Shown: piece by piece, positions 55,750 to 64,000 of the stretch
How positions within the stretch are numbered: position 1 is the stretch's first letter
Layout of the letters: each line of letters opens with the position of its first letter
Assembly (NCBI GenBank): GCA_028687335.1
Contig: JAQUAI010000001.1
Span: 186,001-250,000, forward strand
Length of the DNA: 64,000 nt
Origin: Gallionella sp.
GTDB taxonomy: Bacteria > Pseudomonadota > Gammaproteobacteria > Burkholderiales > Gallionellaceae
Direction of reading: 5' to 3'
Position numbers and translations under genes: made by a program
The notes under the pieces: model-generated
Database searches by the model: none
Seen by the model: only the letters and a program-made list of their open reading frames with translations
What the model was told of the DNA's origin: nothing

Positions 55750-56781
55750 ATGAATCCAATGTTGCGTCACGCTGCTACCGTTGTTGTACTGTTGTCTTTG
55801 GGCGCTTGTGCCTCGGTTGATAGTGCCAAAAAATCTGTCACAGGTTGGTTTGGCGGCGGTGATAGCACGCTGGCGGCTGCGCCGGACAAAAAGTTAGGCA
55901 GTTCCGGCCCGCTGCTGAAGTATGGTGCGACCCTGCGTGTCAGCAAATATGTTGACCAACGCAAGGTTGATCCGCGCCTGCTTGGTCGTGCTGAAGCACG
56001 CGTGCGCGGCATCGATGGCGACCAAATGATGATGGATCAGGAAATCGCCACACTGGTTACTGCCGCGATCAAGAAGCGTTTTGATTCTGAAGGCTTCCAA
56101 GTGATGGAAGGTAGTGCGGCAGGTAATGCACTGTTTGAAGTTTCCGGCGTGGTTAAAGAACTGGCACTCAACGTTAAAAATCGCGATGAAATATCCATCG
56201 CGATTGAGACTACTCTGAAAGATCTGGCGACAGGTGAAGTGGTGTGGTCGGGCATGGTCACCGAGAAAAATGAACGTTTTGCGGGAGTCTCTGGCAACAA
56301 CAAGGATGACGTAGTTGGCTACTTCAACAAAGAGTTGCGAGTCGCCAGTGCCAAAACAGTGGAGGCGGTGAGTTCGTCCTTGATGGCCGCTAAGCCGGAA
56401 TTGTTTAACCTGACCGCAGGAACCAAAGCGATTCCCGGCGTGACGGTTTATGTTGCGCCGAAAGCGGCGACAATGGCCGCGCCAAGTGGCGCAGCACCGA
56501 CTGGTTACGCTTATGGTGTACCGCAGGGCAGCGCAGTTCCGCCTCCGGCCTATATGCCGCACGCCAGTGCGACAGCGGGATTATTGTTGGTTAATACTAA
56601 TCCGCAACGTGCCAAAATTTACTTGGATGGCGTGTACTACGGTTTGTCGCCATTGCGTTTGGAAATGGAGCCGGGCGTACATGCCATTGGCGTGAAGCTA
56701 GAAGGGTACAAAATGGTTACCGAAAAAGTATCGGTACGCAAAGGTGATAACACCGAGATGGAGCTAAATCTGGAACGTTGA
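55750..56781 (+). CDS. Lipoprotein with C-terminal PEGA domain
   Basis: A 343-residue lipoprotein. The signal MNPMLRHAATVVVLLSLGAC has the lipobox SLGAC. The central part (~45-225) resembles small envelope lipoproteins with a YajG/LpoB-like feel (RFDSEGFQVMEG, LATGEVVWSGMVTEKNE), but I cannot assign a family. A Pro/Ala/Tyr linker leads to a PEGA domain (~280-343; NTNPQRAKIYLDGVYYGLSP), which often contacts the cell envelope. The ATG at 55750 begins the signal; the longer frame overlaps the CBS gene. Confidence 0.8.
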   Translation: MNPMLRHAATVVVLLSLGACASVDSAKKSVTGWFGGGDSTLAAAPDKKLGSSGPLLKYGATLRVSKYVDQRKVDPRLLGRAEARVRGIDGDQMMMDQEIATLVTAAIKKRFDSEGFQVMEGSAAGNALFEVSGVVKELALNVKNRDEISIAIETTLKDLATGEVVWSGMVTEKNERFAGVSGNNKDDVVGYFNKELRVASAKTVEAVSSSLMAAKPELFNLTAGTKAIPGVTVYVAPKAATMAAPSGAAPTGYAYGVPQGSAVPPPAYMPHASATAGLLLVNTNPQRAKIYLDGVYYGLSPLRLEMEPGVHAIGVKLEGYKMVTEKVSVRKGDNTEMELNLER

Positions 56782-56803
56782 TGCCATCGGTTACATAGCC
56801 AAT

Positions 56804-56829
56804 AAAAAACCCGCCGAGGCGGGTTTTTT
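56804..56829 (+). terminator. Rho-independent terminator after the PEGA lipoprotein
   Basis: AAAAAACCCGCC-GA-GGCGGGTTTTTT, a GC stem flanked by A- and T-runs. It is symmetrical and can serve both strands. Confidence 0.85.
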
Positions 56830-56906
56830 ATTAGCATTTTTAAACCTAGATTTTCATTCGCTGGTTTTTCGTAAATTTACAGCGACGGCATAAGTCTGAC
56901 TTAATT

Positions 56907-56937
56907 CGTCTTTGCGAGGAGCGCAGCGACGTGGCAA
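56907..56937. repeat. Fragment of a GCGAGGAGCG-type dispersed repeat
   Basis: CGTCTTTGCGAGGAGCGCAG, then CGACGTGGCAA. This wording (TTGCGAGGAGCG-AGCGACG-GGCAA) is familiar from short dispersed intergenic repeats in many bacterial genomes. Only one half is seen; it lies at the dut stop. Confidence 0.55.
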
Positions 56938-56944
56938 ACTAGAT

Positions 56945-57400
56945 TTAATGTTTTCCGGTACTGCCAAAGCCACCGCTTCCGCGTTCGCTGAGCGGGAACT
57001 CATCCACGATATTGAATTTGGCCTGCATGACGGGAACGATGACCAGTTGTGCCATGCGTTCCATCGGCATGAGCGTGAATGGAATCTGGCTGCGGTTCCA
57101 GAGCGAGACGAATACCTGGCCTTGATAATCCGAGTCGATGAGTCCGACCAGATTGCCCAGTACGATGCCGTGTTTATGTCCCAGCCCCGAGCGCGGCAAA
57201 ATCATCGCCGCGTAGCGGGGGTCATGCAAATGCATGGCGATACCGCTGGGAATGAGTTCGCACTGTTTGGGTTGGATAATCATGTTGTGGTCGATGCATG
57301 CACGTAAGTCGATGCCTGCGGAACCTGGTGTGGCATAGCCTGGCATCGCTTCACGCAGACGATGATCCAGTATTTTTATATCGACGTTGAGATGTTTCAT
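56945..57400 (-). CDS. dut: dUTP diphosphatase
   Basis: A 151-residue trimeric dUTPase (E. coli 151-152) that hydrolyses dUTP to dUMP and keeps uracil out of DNA. Motif 1 is [10 protein letters not shown], motif 2 [11 protein letters not shown], motif 3 GLIDSDYQG with the catalytic Asp, motif 4 RMAQLVI, and the C-terminal motif 5 [10 protein letters not shown]. The ATG overlaps the coaBC stop by 4 nt, the common coaBC-dut order. Confidence 0.96.
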   Translation of the reverse strand: MKHLNVDIKILDHRLREAMPGYATPGSAGIDLRACIDHNMIIQPKQCELIPSGIAMHLHDPRYAAMILPRSGLGHKHGIVLGNLVGLIDSDYQGQVFVSLWNRSQIPFTLMPMERMAQLVIVPVMQAKFNIVDEFPLSERGSGGFGSTGKH

Positions 57401-58608
57401 TTATTGACTCCTTGGTAACACAGTGCAATGTGTTGCAATAGCTGGCGTGCTAGCGTCAGTTTGTCGGCACGCGGTAGCGGGTGTTGGCCAGCATCATCAA
57501 ACAGAATAAGTTCGTTATCCTCGCTGCCGATGGCTGACTGTGCCAGATTGCCAACCAGTAGTGGCAGTTTTTTTGAGCGTCGTTTTGCTTCCGCATATTC
57601 CGCGAGCTTTTCGCTTTCGGCAGCGAATCCTACGCAAAAAGGTGGGCTTGGAAGATTGGCGACATAAGCCAAAATATCTGGGTTTTGTACCAGTTGCAGG
57701 GTTAACGCATCGCCATTTTTTTTGATCTTCTGATCATTTGGCGTGGCAACGCGATAGTCGGCTACGGCTGCCACGCCAATGAATACATCGGTTTGCTCTG
57801 CGTATTGTTTGACTGCGCTGAACATTTCATTCGCCGTTGTGACATCGATGGTGGTTATGCCACGAGGGCGGGCAAGTGCAGTTGGGCCGGAAATAAGCGT
57901 GACGGTTGCGCCAAGCTCAGAGGCTGCTTGTGCAATGGCATAACCCATTTTTCCGCTGCTGCGGTTGGTGATGCCACGCACCGCATCAATCGGTTCGTAA
58001 GTCGGGCCGGCGGTGATGAGAATTTTTGTACCGTGCAGCATGTCGGCGCTTACGGTGGCGGATGTTGCGGAGAGAGCAGAAGCGATTTCCCGTGCCAAGG
58101 TTTCTGCTTCCAGCATGCGTCCCATGCCTTCTTCGCCGCAAGCTTGCAGTCCGCTCGCAGGGCCCAGCAGGGTTACGCCGTCCTGATTGAGTTGTTGCAC
58201 GTTACGTTGTGTTGCTGAGTTTGCCCACATTTGTTTGTTCATCGCGGGGGCAATAAGCAGCGGGCAATCTCGTGCTAAGCATAAGGTCGAAAGCAAATCA
58301 TCAGCTAAACCATGCGCCAGTTTGGCAATGAAGTCAGCCGTGGCGGGGGCAATGACGATGGCATCCGCGCTGCGACTGGAATGGATGTGAGTCATTCCTT
58401 GCGTGTCTTGCCATTGATCGAGCAAAACCGGTTTTCCTGTCAGTGCCTGCATGGTTGCGGGGGTGATGAAGTGCGTTGCCGCTTTGGTCATCGCCACCTG
58501 AACCGCTATGCCCTGCTTGACCAGCAGGCGAGCCAACTCAGCCGCCTTGTAGGCGGCTATTCCCCCCGTAATGCCGAGGATGATGCGTTTGTCGGTTTGC
58601 TGTTCCAT
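57397..58608 (-). CDS. coaBC: Phosphopantothenoylcysteine synthetase/decarboxylase
   Basis: A 403-residue bifunctional enzyme for two steps of coenzyme A synthesis. The N-terminal flavin CoaC domain has [13 protein letters not shown] and [17 protein letters not shown]. The C-terminal CoaB ligase has [21 protein letters not shown] use the ATG giving [16 protein letters not shown]; another ATG is four codons upstream, and the longer open frame overlaps the divergent radC gene. First gene of coaBC-dut. Confidence 0.94.
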   Translation of the reverse strand: MEQQTDKRIILGITGGIAAYKAAELARLLVKQGIAVQVAMTKAATHFITPATMQALTGKPVLLDQWQDTQGMTHIHSSRSADAIVIAPATADFIAKLAHGLADDLLSTLCLARDCPLLIAPAMNKQMWANSATQRNVQQLNQDGVTLLGPASGLQACGEEGMGRMLEAETLAREIASALSATSATVSADMLHGTKILITAGPTYEPIDAVRGITNRSSGKMGYAIAQAASELGATVTLISGPTALARPRGITTIDVTTANEMFSAVKQYAEQTDVFIGVAAVADYRVATPNDQKIKKNGDALTLQLVQNPDILAYVANLPSPPFCVGFAAESEKLAEYAEAKRRSKKLPLLVGNLAQSAIGSEDNELILFDDAGQHPLPRADKLTLARQLLQHIALCYQGVNK

Positions 58609-58659
58609 AATGCGCCGCATCTTATCAAGAAACAGCCCGTATGGGATGAGGAGGGTGTG

Positions 58660-59334
58660 ATGGCAATCACTGACTGGCCAGAGGGAGATCGTCCGCGCGA
58701 GAAGTTGGTGCAACGCGGAGCTGCCGCGCTTTCCGATGCCGAGTTGTTAGCTATTTTTTTGCGTACTGGGGTGACAGGCAAAAGTGCAGTGGATCTTGCG
58801 CGCGACATCATCACGCGCTTTGGTTCGCTGACAGCAATGTTTGCCGCAAGTGAGGCTGATTTTTGCCAAATACACGGCATGGGGCCAGCGAAATATGTGC
58901 AGCTTCAGGCTGTATTGGAAATGTCGCGCCGAGCGTTGAAAGAGGAGCTGCAACGCGGCAATACACTGAGCTCACCCAAGGCGGTGCGGGAATATCTTCA
59001 GCTTCTGTTGGGAGGTAAGGCGCAGGAGGTGTTTGTTGTTTTGTTTTTGGATACGCAACATCGCGTCATCGCCAGTGAAGAGTTGTTTCGCGGCACGCTG
59101 AGCCAGACCAGCGTTTATCCGCGCGAAGTGGTCAAGCGCGCGTTAGCACACAATGCGGCGGCTGTTATTCTTGCCCACAACCATCCCAGCGGTGTAGCTG
59201 AACCCAGTCAAGCTGACAAAATGCTGACCGAGGCACTGAAACAAGCCTTGGGGCTCATTGACGTGCGCGTGCTAGATCATTTCGTGGTGGCGGCTGGAAC
59301 GCCGCTGTCATTTGCTGAAAACGGATTGATTTAA
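58660..59334 (+). CDS. radC: RadC/YsxA family JAMM-domain protein
   Basis: A 224-residue protein. A helix-hairpin-helix-like N-terminus ([37 protein letters not shown]) precedes a JAMM/MPN+ metal site with [18 protein letters not shown]. The name comes from an old repair phenotype; the true function is unsettled. The ATG follows GAGGAGGGTG; the longer frame upstream overlaps coaBC on the other strand. Confidence 0.93.
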   Translation: MAITDWPEGDRPREKLVQRGAAALSDAELLAIFLRTGVTGKSAVDLARDIITRFGSLTAMFAASEADFCQIHGMGPAKYVQLQAVLEMSRRALKEELQRGNTLSSPKAVREYLQLLLGGKAQEVFVVLFLDTQHRVIASEELFRGTLSQTSVYPREVVKRALAHNAAAVILAHNHPSGVAEPSQADKMLTEALKQALGLIDVRVLDHFVVAAGTPLSFAENGLI

Positions 59335-59416
59335 TAGGTTTTTTCTATTGTTTAGGGAGTATCTGACATAGAATGTAAACGTGTTGAATACAGTAACAAT
59401 TTAAAGGGAGCAGGGT

Positions 59417-60940
59417 GTGAAATTTTCCAATGTTTTGATCTGCGGGGTATTGAGTGCCGCTTTTTTATTTAGCATCCCTGCCGATGCGCAAACACAGAAC
59501 ATAAAAGCCAAAAAGTCAAAAGCCGTAACGACCGCGAAAAAAAATAAGCGGAGTGAGATGAAGAAAGTCGATATTCACTCACAGCGCGAATCAATAGCGC
59601 GCGCTAAAGCAGCGCAAGAGGCCGCTGCCGCGCGAGCCGCCGAGCTTGCGCGCCAACAGGCTGAGCAAGCTGAACGCGACAAACCAATTGTCGAGGCGGA
59701 GGCTTTGATGAAGGCCAGCAAACCTGCGGAAGCCTACGCATTGCTTGAACCGTTTGAGTTTGATCGTTCCGGCGAAGTGCGTTTTGATTATTTGCTGGGT
59801 ATCGCCGCGCTGGATAGCGGCAAAGCCGACAAGGCGACACTTGCGTTTGAGCGTGTGTTGGCACTTGAGCCAAACTTTGCGGGTGCTCGGTTGGACATGG
59901 CGCGCGCTTATTACCAATTGGGTGATTTGCCGCGCGCGAAAACAGAGTTTGAGTCTGTGTTGGATCAAAATCCCCCAGAGGCTGCCAAGATGACGATTCA
60001 AAAATATCTGGATGCGATTCGCGCGTATGAAGATGCAAAGCACACGCGCATTAGTGCCTATGTCGAGGGTGTGATGGGGCACGACTCAAACGTCAATAAT
60101 TCAACGGCGCAATCTCAGATTCCTATTCCGGCTTTCGGTAATTTGGTATTTACGCTCAGTCCTACGAATCTGCAAAGTTCGGATAACTACGCTGGGCTGG
60201 CGGGCGGGGCTGAGGTGAGTCATAGCTATAACCAAAACTGGGGGGTATACGCAGGTGCGGATGCACGTCAGCGTAGCAATTTCACCATGGGTGCTTTTGA
60301 TGCTTTTAGTGTGGATGGACGGGCTGGCATTACCTATGCATCCGAGTTTGATATGGTGCGAGTTGGTTTGAGTGCCGGACAGTTCACGCTTGGAAATGAT
60401 CGCAATCGTGTGAGTACCGGTCTGATGGCAGATTGGCGACATAGCTTCAGTCCAGTTAATCAGATCAACTTGTTTACCCAGTACGGACGTAATCGTTTCG
60501 TTGATCCTGCGCTTCAGGTGAATGACTTTGATCAGTCTGTTATTGGCGCGGGCTGGATGCATGTTATGAATGATGGCAAAGCAGTGGCCTTCGTCAGCTA
60601 TTTCCTAGGAAACGAAAACGATGTTGCGCTAGCTGGGCGGGCAGATGGTAACAAACGGTTTGACGGCATCCGCATGGGGGGGCAAGCGGTGCTGAGGGAG
60701 AGTTGGGATGCATTCGCCAGCATCGGTGTCCAGTGGGGAAAGTATGACAAAACCAATGCGGCATTTTTGGTGCAACGCAGTGATCGTCAGGAGGATATGA
60801 GTGTGGGTATCAACTGGCGTCCTGCGCAAAGCTGGACAGTCCGACCGCAACTGATGTGGTCGCGCAATCACTCAAATATCATCATCTACGGATACGACCG
60901 AACCGATATATCGGTGACTGTCCGCCGTGATTTTAGATAA
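59417..60940 (+). CDS. TPR/beta-barrel outer-membrane protein (Slam-like architecture)
   Basis: A 507-residue protein with a GTG start after AAAGGGAGC. A signal peptide (FLFSIPADAQ) is followed by a Lys-rich stretch, an Ala/Glu/Gln-rich coiled coil (~60-95), three TPR-like repeats (~95-205) and a ~300-residue membrane barrel (alternating aromatic strands such as SAYVEGVMGHDSNVNNST, ending VTVRRDFR). Periplasmic TPRs plus a DUF560-like barrel is the layout of surface lipoprotein assembly modifiers, which move proteins to the cell surface. It is followed 13 nt later by a giant exported protein that could be its cargo. That pairing is inference. Confidence 0.78.
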   Translation: MKFSNVLICGVLSAAFLFSIPADAQTQNIKAKKSKAVTTAKKNKRSEMKKVDIHSQRESIARAKAAQEAAAARAAELARQQAEQAERDKPIVEAEALMKASKPAEAYALLEPFEFDRSGEVRFDYLLGIAALDSGKADKATLAFERVLALEPNFAGARLDMARAYYQLGDLPRAKTEFESVLDQNPPEAAKMTIQKYLDAIRAYEDAKHTRISAYVEGVMGHDSNVNNSTAQSQIPIPAFGNLVFTLSPTNLQSSDNYAGLAGGAEVSHSYNQNWGVYAGADARQRSNFTMGAFDAFSVDGRAGITYASEFDMVRVGLSAGQFTLGNDRNRVSTGLMADWRHSFSPVNQINLFTQYGRNRFVDPALQVNDFDQSVIGAGWMHVMNDGKAVAFVSYFLGNENDVALAGRADGNKRFDGIRMGGQAVLRESWDAFASIGVQWGKYDKTNAAFLVQRSDRQEDMSVGINWRPAQSWTVRPQLMWSRNHSNIIIYGYDRTDISVTVRRDFR

Positions 60941-60953
60941 TCGGAGGTTCCTC

Positions 60954-63900
60954 ATGTTGACTACGAAAAAAACATTTTATTGGTTCACTGTTGCCTCCGC
61001 CGGATACTTGCTGTCGGCATCAGTTGTGTTTGCCGATCAGGCTGGCAATGCGCAGTTTGTGAGCGGTACGGTACAAATCACCGACTCGTCCGGGCGTGTT
61101 AGAGGCTTGCAAAAAGGCGGTGTTATCAACGAGGGAGATACGCTGACTTCATCAAAATCTTCGGTTGCCCAGATTCGCATGGTTGACGGCGGTTTTATTG
61201 CGGTGCGCCCAGAGACCGAACTTAAATTTGACCAGTTTAAATTTGGCGGAAAAAACGGTGCCGAAGAAAAAAGTTTCTTTGGTTTATTTAAGGGGGGATT
61301 TAGAGCGGTAACCGGCCTTATCGGGCGCGTCAATAAACAAAACTATCGGATTACAACACCTGCGGCGACGATTGGTATTCGGGGCACTGACCATGAAACG
61401 GTGGTGGTGCTCCCTAACACGCTTGGTTTGCCACCGGGTACCTATAACATGGTCAACACCGGAGAAACGGCAATGATGACCGATGCGGGAGCCGTCTATA
61501 TCAGACCAGGAGAGGGCATGGCATTTTCCCCTGGAATGACTCAGCAACCTACCGTGATGCCAGTTAACGCGCAGCTGTTTAATGCGGCACCTGAATCAGC
61601 TCCGGCTCCTGCGGCAGCACAAGACAATCCAAGTGAGCAAAATGGTGGTGGACAGCAACAAGCTGGGAATGAGACGGGCGGAGAGGCAGGTGCGGCGGCC
61701 GAGAATGGAGAAGCTGGCAGTGCCGGAAATGGAGTTCAGAATCCAGAGACATCCGTTGCCGCAGGTGGCGAGCCTGTGCGCGAATCTGCTGTGGTTGACA
61801 ATATGGCTACCACTGCGCCGACAACAGTTAATGCAGGCACTGGAGTTGGCGGTGGCGCCACTCCGGCCCCAGCTCCGGCAGTGGTAGTGCCGCCAACATC
61901 GGTACCCGTTACGTTGACCAATACGGCAACCGGTACGACACTTAATACGACAACTCAGACACAGACGCAGGGTGGAACGACGACAGCATTGCCGGGTACG
62001 GTCGTAACGACTCCAGCAGCGACTACAACGGCGATCCCAGTGGACAATCGCATTGCTTGGGAAATTGCCGGTCTGTATTGGGGGCAGGCGCTGTCGGCAC
62101 CGACGGATGTGCTCCCTCAAGGTAATCCGCCTTCTTTTACTGAGCGCTTTGGCTTGACTGGTAACACTTACCAAATGACGATTGCTATGAATGGTGCGAC
62201 GGGGCCGACACTGGCGACGGCACCAGGAGGGATACAGTACGGTAGCTGGAGTAATGTAAGCGCGCCAACTTGGAGTGATAGCTATCCGTTTGGCTCAGGT
62301 AACGGTATGGGAGGCAGTGCTTGGATCTATGGGCCGACGGCATTTTGGAGTGCAACTCCAATGGCTGGCGTAATAAATTATTCACTAGATGGACATACAA
62401 CACCGACGGATTACTGGTCAGGTGGCACAGGCGTGTTGAATAGTGCTTCGCTGTCGGCAGACTTCACGAATATGACGGTGAGTTTGGCACTTAATCTGAC
62501 ATTTGGTGCAAATACCTACGGCTCTGATACCGCTGGGATGAGTATGAGTGCGGCATCGTCCAGTGGCAGTTTCTGGGGAAATTCGATCATCACTCAGAAT
62601 GGTGCTGCTTGCGCAAATTGTTATGGCAGCGTGCAGGGTGCGTTTAGTGCACAGGATTTCGCCGGTGCCATGGCGCAGTACTATATTGGGGACGGTTTAG
62701 GTAGCCAAATTGAAGGCGTGGCAGCCTTTACACGTAATGCTGGAGCCATGACACCTGTAACTCCTGCGGCAGGTTATAGCGTTTACGCGCGCCAAGGCTG
62801 GTGGGGCAACGTAGCGATGGTCACCAATACGGGGGGCGTGCTGACCAGCTATTCTACTGGGCAATCGAGTCAATCGGTGAGTTGTGCTGCGGGGGGATGT
62901 ACCGGCGCAGCTGGGACGGATGTAGCGAATACCGGCATTTGGTTTGGTAGCTGGGATCAAGGCGCGATGACTTGGAGTGGTAGTGGCACGGCTGGGCCGC
63001 AGCATTGGATTACAGGCCCCGTTGCCGGCCCTGCCTATTTGCCTGAAGTGCTCTTGGGAACTGCGACTTATGCTATGACTGGAGCCAGTTCGGTGACGGA
63101 CATGGCGGCGGTCAATGGACCGCTCAACGGTACATTGAATTCTGCTGCACTGACGGTTAATTTTACGCAGCAGACGGTTGCTGTCAGCATGGCCGGAACG
63201 GTTGGTGGGACTAGCTTTTTAGTGACTACGCCAGCAGGGAGCGAGGCAACGCTGAGCGGTAATAGCAGTGGTAGCGGTATGTCGACAAATTCTGCATTTT
63301 GGTTCAATGCGAATTGCGCGGGGTGTGTTAATTACGGCAGCAGCGGCAATGTCAGCGTGGTTGTAAATGGTACTGCTACCACGGGTAGTGGTTATGTCTC
63401 TGGGCAGTTGACTGGGCAGGGGCTGACGGGTGCCATTCTGAGTTATCAGCTCATGACGAGTTCGCCAACTGTGTCCACCTTGCAGGGCGTAGCTGCACTT
63501 GGCTTGGCGGCTAACACGCCGATCAATATGGCTACGTCTTACCGGATGGCGGCTGCGACGATGCCGACCTACACCTATCAAGGTACAGGGGCTGGTGTGA
63601 TCGGTGGATTCAATAACTCAACTAGGATCGCGCTGGATGGGGCGGGTAATTTGAATAAGTTTGATGCCAGCAATAATGGTTTGGCTCAAACCTATTCGAT
63701 TGCTGGTGCGACGGCAGTTGAACGCGGTACGGATCCTGTCAGCGGTATTAGCTGGGGCCGTTGGAGCGGCGGAACGCAGTCGGTACTGAACCGTGCTACC
63801 GTTGGAGTAGCTCCAGCAACCCAAGCGACCCCAGCCTCTGGAATGCATTGGCTACTCGGTCCAAGCATGACGGCAGCGGTTGATCTGCCCGTGAGTGGTA

Positions 63901-64000
63901 CGTTTAACTATGTCTTGGCCGGTGGTACGACACCGACTGATCAGGCTGGTGTGACGGGTGTTGTGCAGGCTGCCACTTTATCGGCTAATTTCACAGCCAT
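60954..64000 (+). CDS. Large exported FecR-domain protein with repeated modules, 3' end outside window
   Basis: The frame starts at ATG behind CGGAGG and stays open to the last base (more than 1015 codons). A Sec signal (AGYLLSASVVFADQ) lacks a lipobox. Residues ~38-150 are a FecR domain (GTVQITDSSGRVRGL, ITTPAATIGIRGTDHE). A long Pro/Ala/Thr/Gly/Gln-rich linker (~205-365) follows. From ~365 on come tandem beta-rich modules of ~230-270 residues with the pattern GxW...(W)IxGP...TPTD...LNSAxLSADFTxMTV and Cys pairs (ACANC, NCAGC). These look like beta-sandwich or barrel domains of surface proteins. It is probably secreted or displayed with help from the preceding TPR/barrel gene. FecR domains here are not iron-dicitrate sensors, as no sigma factor gene is near. 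Confidence 0.82.
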   Translation, partial: MLTTKKTFYWFTVASAGYLLSASVVFADQAGNAQFVSGTVQITDSSGRVRGLQKGGVINEGDTLTSSKSSVAQIRMVDGGFIAVRPETELKFDQFKFGGKNGAEEKSFFGLFKGGFRAVTGLIGRVNKQNYRITTPAATIGIRGTDHETVVVLPNTLGLPPGTYNMVNTGETAMMTDAGAVYIRPGEGMAFSPGMTQQPTVMPVNAQLFNAAPESAPAPAAAQDNPSEQNGGGQQQAGNETGGEAGAAAENGEAGSAGNGVQNPETSVAAGGEPVRESAVVDNMATTAPTTVNAGTGVGGGATPAPAPAVVVPPTSVPVTLTNTATGTTLNTTTQTQTQGGTTTALPGTVVTTPAATTTAIPVDNRIAWEIAGLYWGQALSAPTDVLPQGNPPSFTERFGLTGNTYQMTIAMNGATGPTLATAPGGIQYGSWSNVSAPTWSDSYPFGSGNGMGGSAWIYGPTAFWSATPMAGVINYSLDGHTTPTDYWSGGTGVLNSASLSADFTNMTVSLALNLTFGANTYGSDTAGMSMSAASSSGSFWGNSIITQNGAACANCYGSVQGAFSAQDFAGAMAQYYIGDGLGSQIEGVAAFTRNAGAMTPVTPAAGYSVYARQGWWGNVAMVTNTGGVLTSYSTGQSSQSVSCAAGGCTGAAGTDVANTGIWFGSWDQGAMTWSGSGTAGPQHWITGPVAGPAYLPEVLLGTATYAMTGASSVTDMAAVNGPLNGTLNSAALTVNFTQQTVAVSMAGTVGGTSFLVTTPAGSEATLSGNSSGSGMSTNSAFWFNANCAGCVNYGSSGNVSVVVNGTATTGSGYVSGQLTGQGLTGAILSYQLMTSSPTVSTLQGVAALGLAANTPINMATSYRMAAATMPTYTYQGTGAGVIGGFNNSTRIALDGAGNLNKFDASNNGLAQTYSIAGATAVERGTDPVSGISWGRWSGGTQSVLNRATVGVAPATQATPASGMHWLLGPSMTAAVDLPVSGTFNYVLAGGTTPTDQAGVTGVVQAATLSANFTA
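62226..64000 (+). repeat. Tandem protein-level modules in the FecR-domain protein
   Basis: Three module starts are visible near 62238 (YGSWSNV), 62943 (FGSWDQG) and 63750 (WGRWSGG). Each is followed by W(I/L)xGP and, ~60 residues later, by an (S)A(S/A)LxxxFT strand pair. The units are ~235 and ~270 codons long; the third is cut by the window end. Similarity is clear in protein but weak in DNA, so the duplication is old. Confidence 0.7.

Overview
The window reads as chromosomal DNA of a betaproteobacterium, probably of the Nitrosomonadales/Gallionellaceae type. The main evidence is the conserved block TPR lipoprotein-lolB-ispE-tRNA-Gln-prs-rplY-pth-ychF, the dapA-bamC and roxA neighbourhoods, a short FeoB with FeoA, and the number of c-di-GMP enzymes. 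Gene density is high, many neighbours share 4-nt start/stop overlaps, and there is no rRNA, insertion sequence, integrase or CRISPR array. The genus cannot be fixed from sequence reading alone.

Layout. 0-4.8 kb: a PAS-GGDEF gene running in from the left, then on the minus strand a membrane sensor diguanylate cyclase followed by a leucine-rich-repeat protein kinase. 4.9-7.0 kb: feoAB ferrous iron uptake. 7.1-14.5 kb: housekeeping genes (dapA, bamC, an MBL hydrolase, a tiny Ala/Val lipoprotein with a palindromic leader, a DUF7931-like gene with roxA, a Bcp-type peroxiredoxin, slyD, radA). 14.5-21.3 kb: a Cus-type copper/silver efflux operon (cusC-cusB-cusA-cusF) with a His/Cys-rich small protein upstream. 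21.4-30.9 kb: a fatty-acid degradation cluster (fadE, an HSDL2-like SDR, acyl-CoA synthetase, yciA, fadL, a FadN-like enzyme) that lacks the expected thiolase.

30.9-34.3 kb is the accessory region. It holds a Fic gene, an AT-rich protein kinase, an internally deleted DUF1016 nuclease gene and several gene remnants. Three direct copies of the 3' end of the fadN-like gene punctuate it, so it looks like a site that has repeatedly taken up cassettes. The kinase ends in DFDDDIPF, the same residues as the C-terminal tip of E. coli SSB. A 13-codon remnant may be what is left of the missing thiolase gene. This is the best candidate for undescribed biology in the window.

34.3-64 kb: another membrane diguanylate cyclase; a three-gene ABC system of the GldG/ABC-2 type; the lolB-ispE-prs-pth-ychF block; leuA behind a Leu-codon-rich leader peptide that may be translated from a leaderless mRNA; an exported pentapeptide-repeat protein; hugZ/wrbA, yihY, a YqhA-family protein, a TlpA-like thioredoxin, a lytic transglycosylase, proS, rppH, a CBS protein, a PEGA lipoprotein, dut, coaBC and radC. 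At the right edge are a TPR/beta-barrel outer-membrane protein and a very large exported FecR-domain protein with tandem beta-rich modules, cut by the window end. A GC-rich palindromic repeat family occurs three times, once in frame inside cusB.
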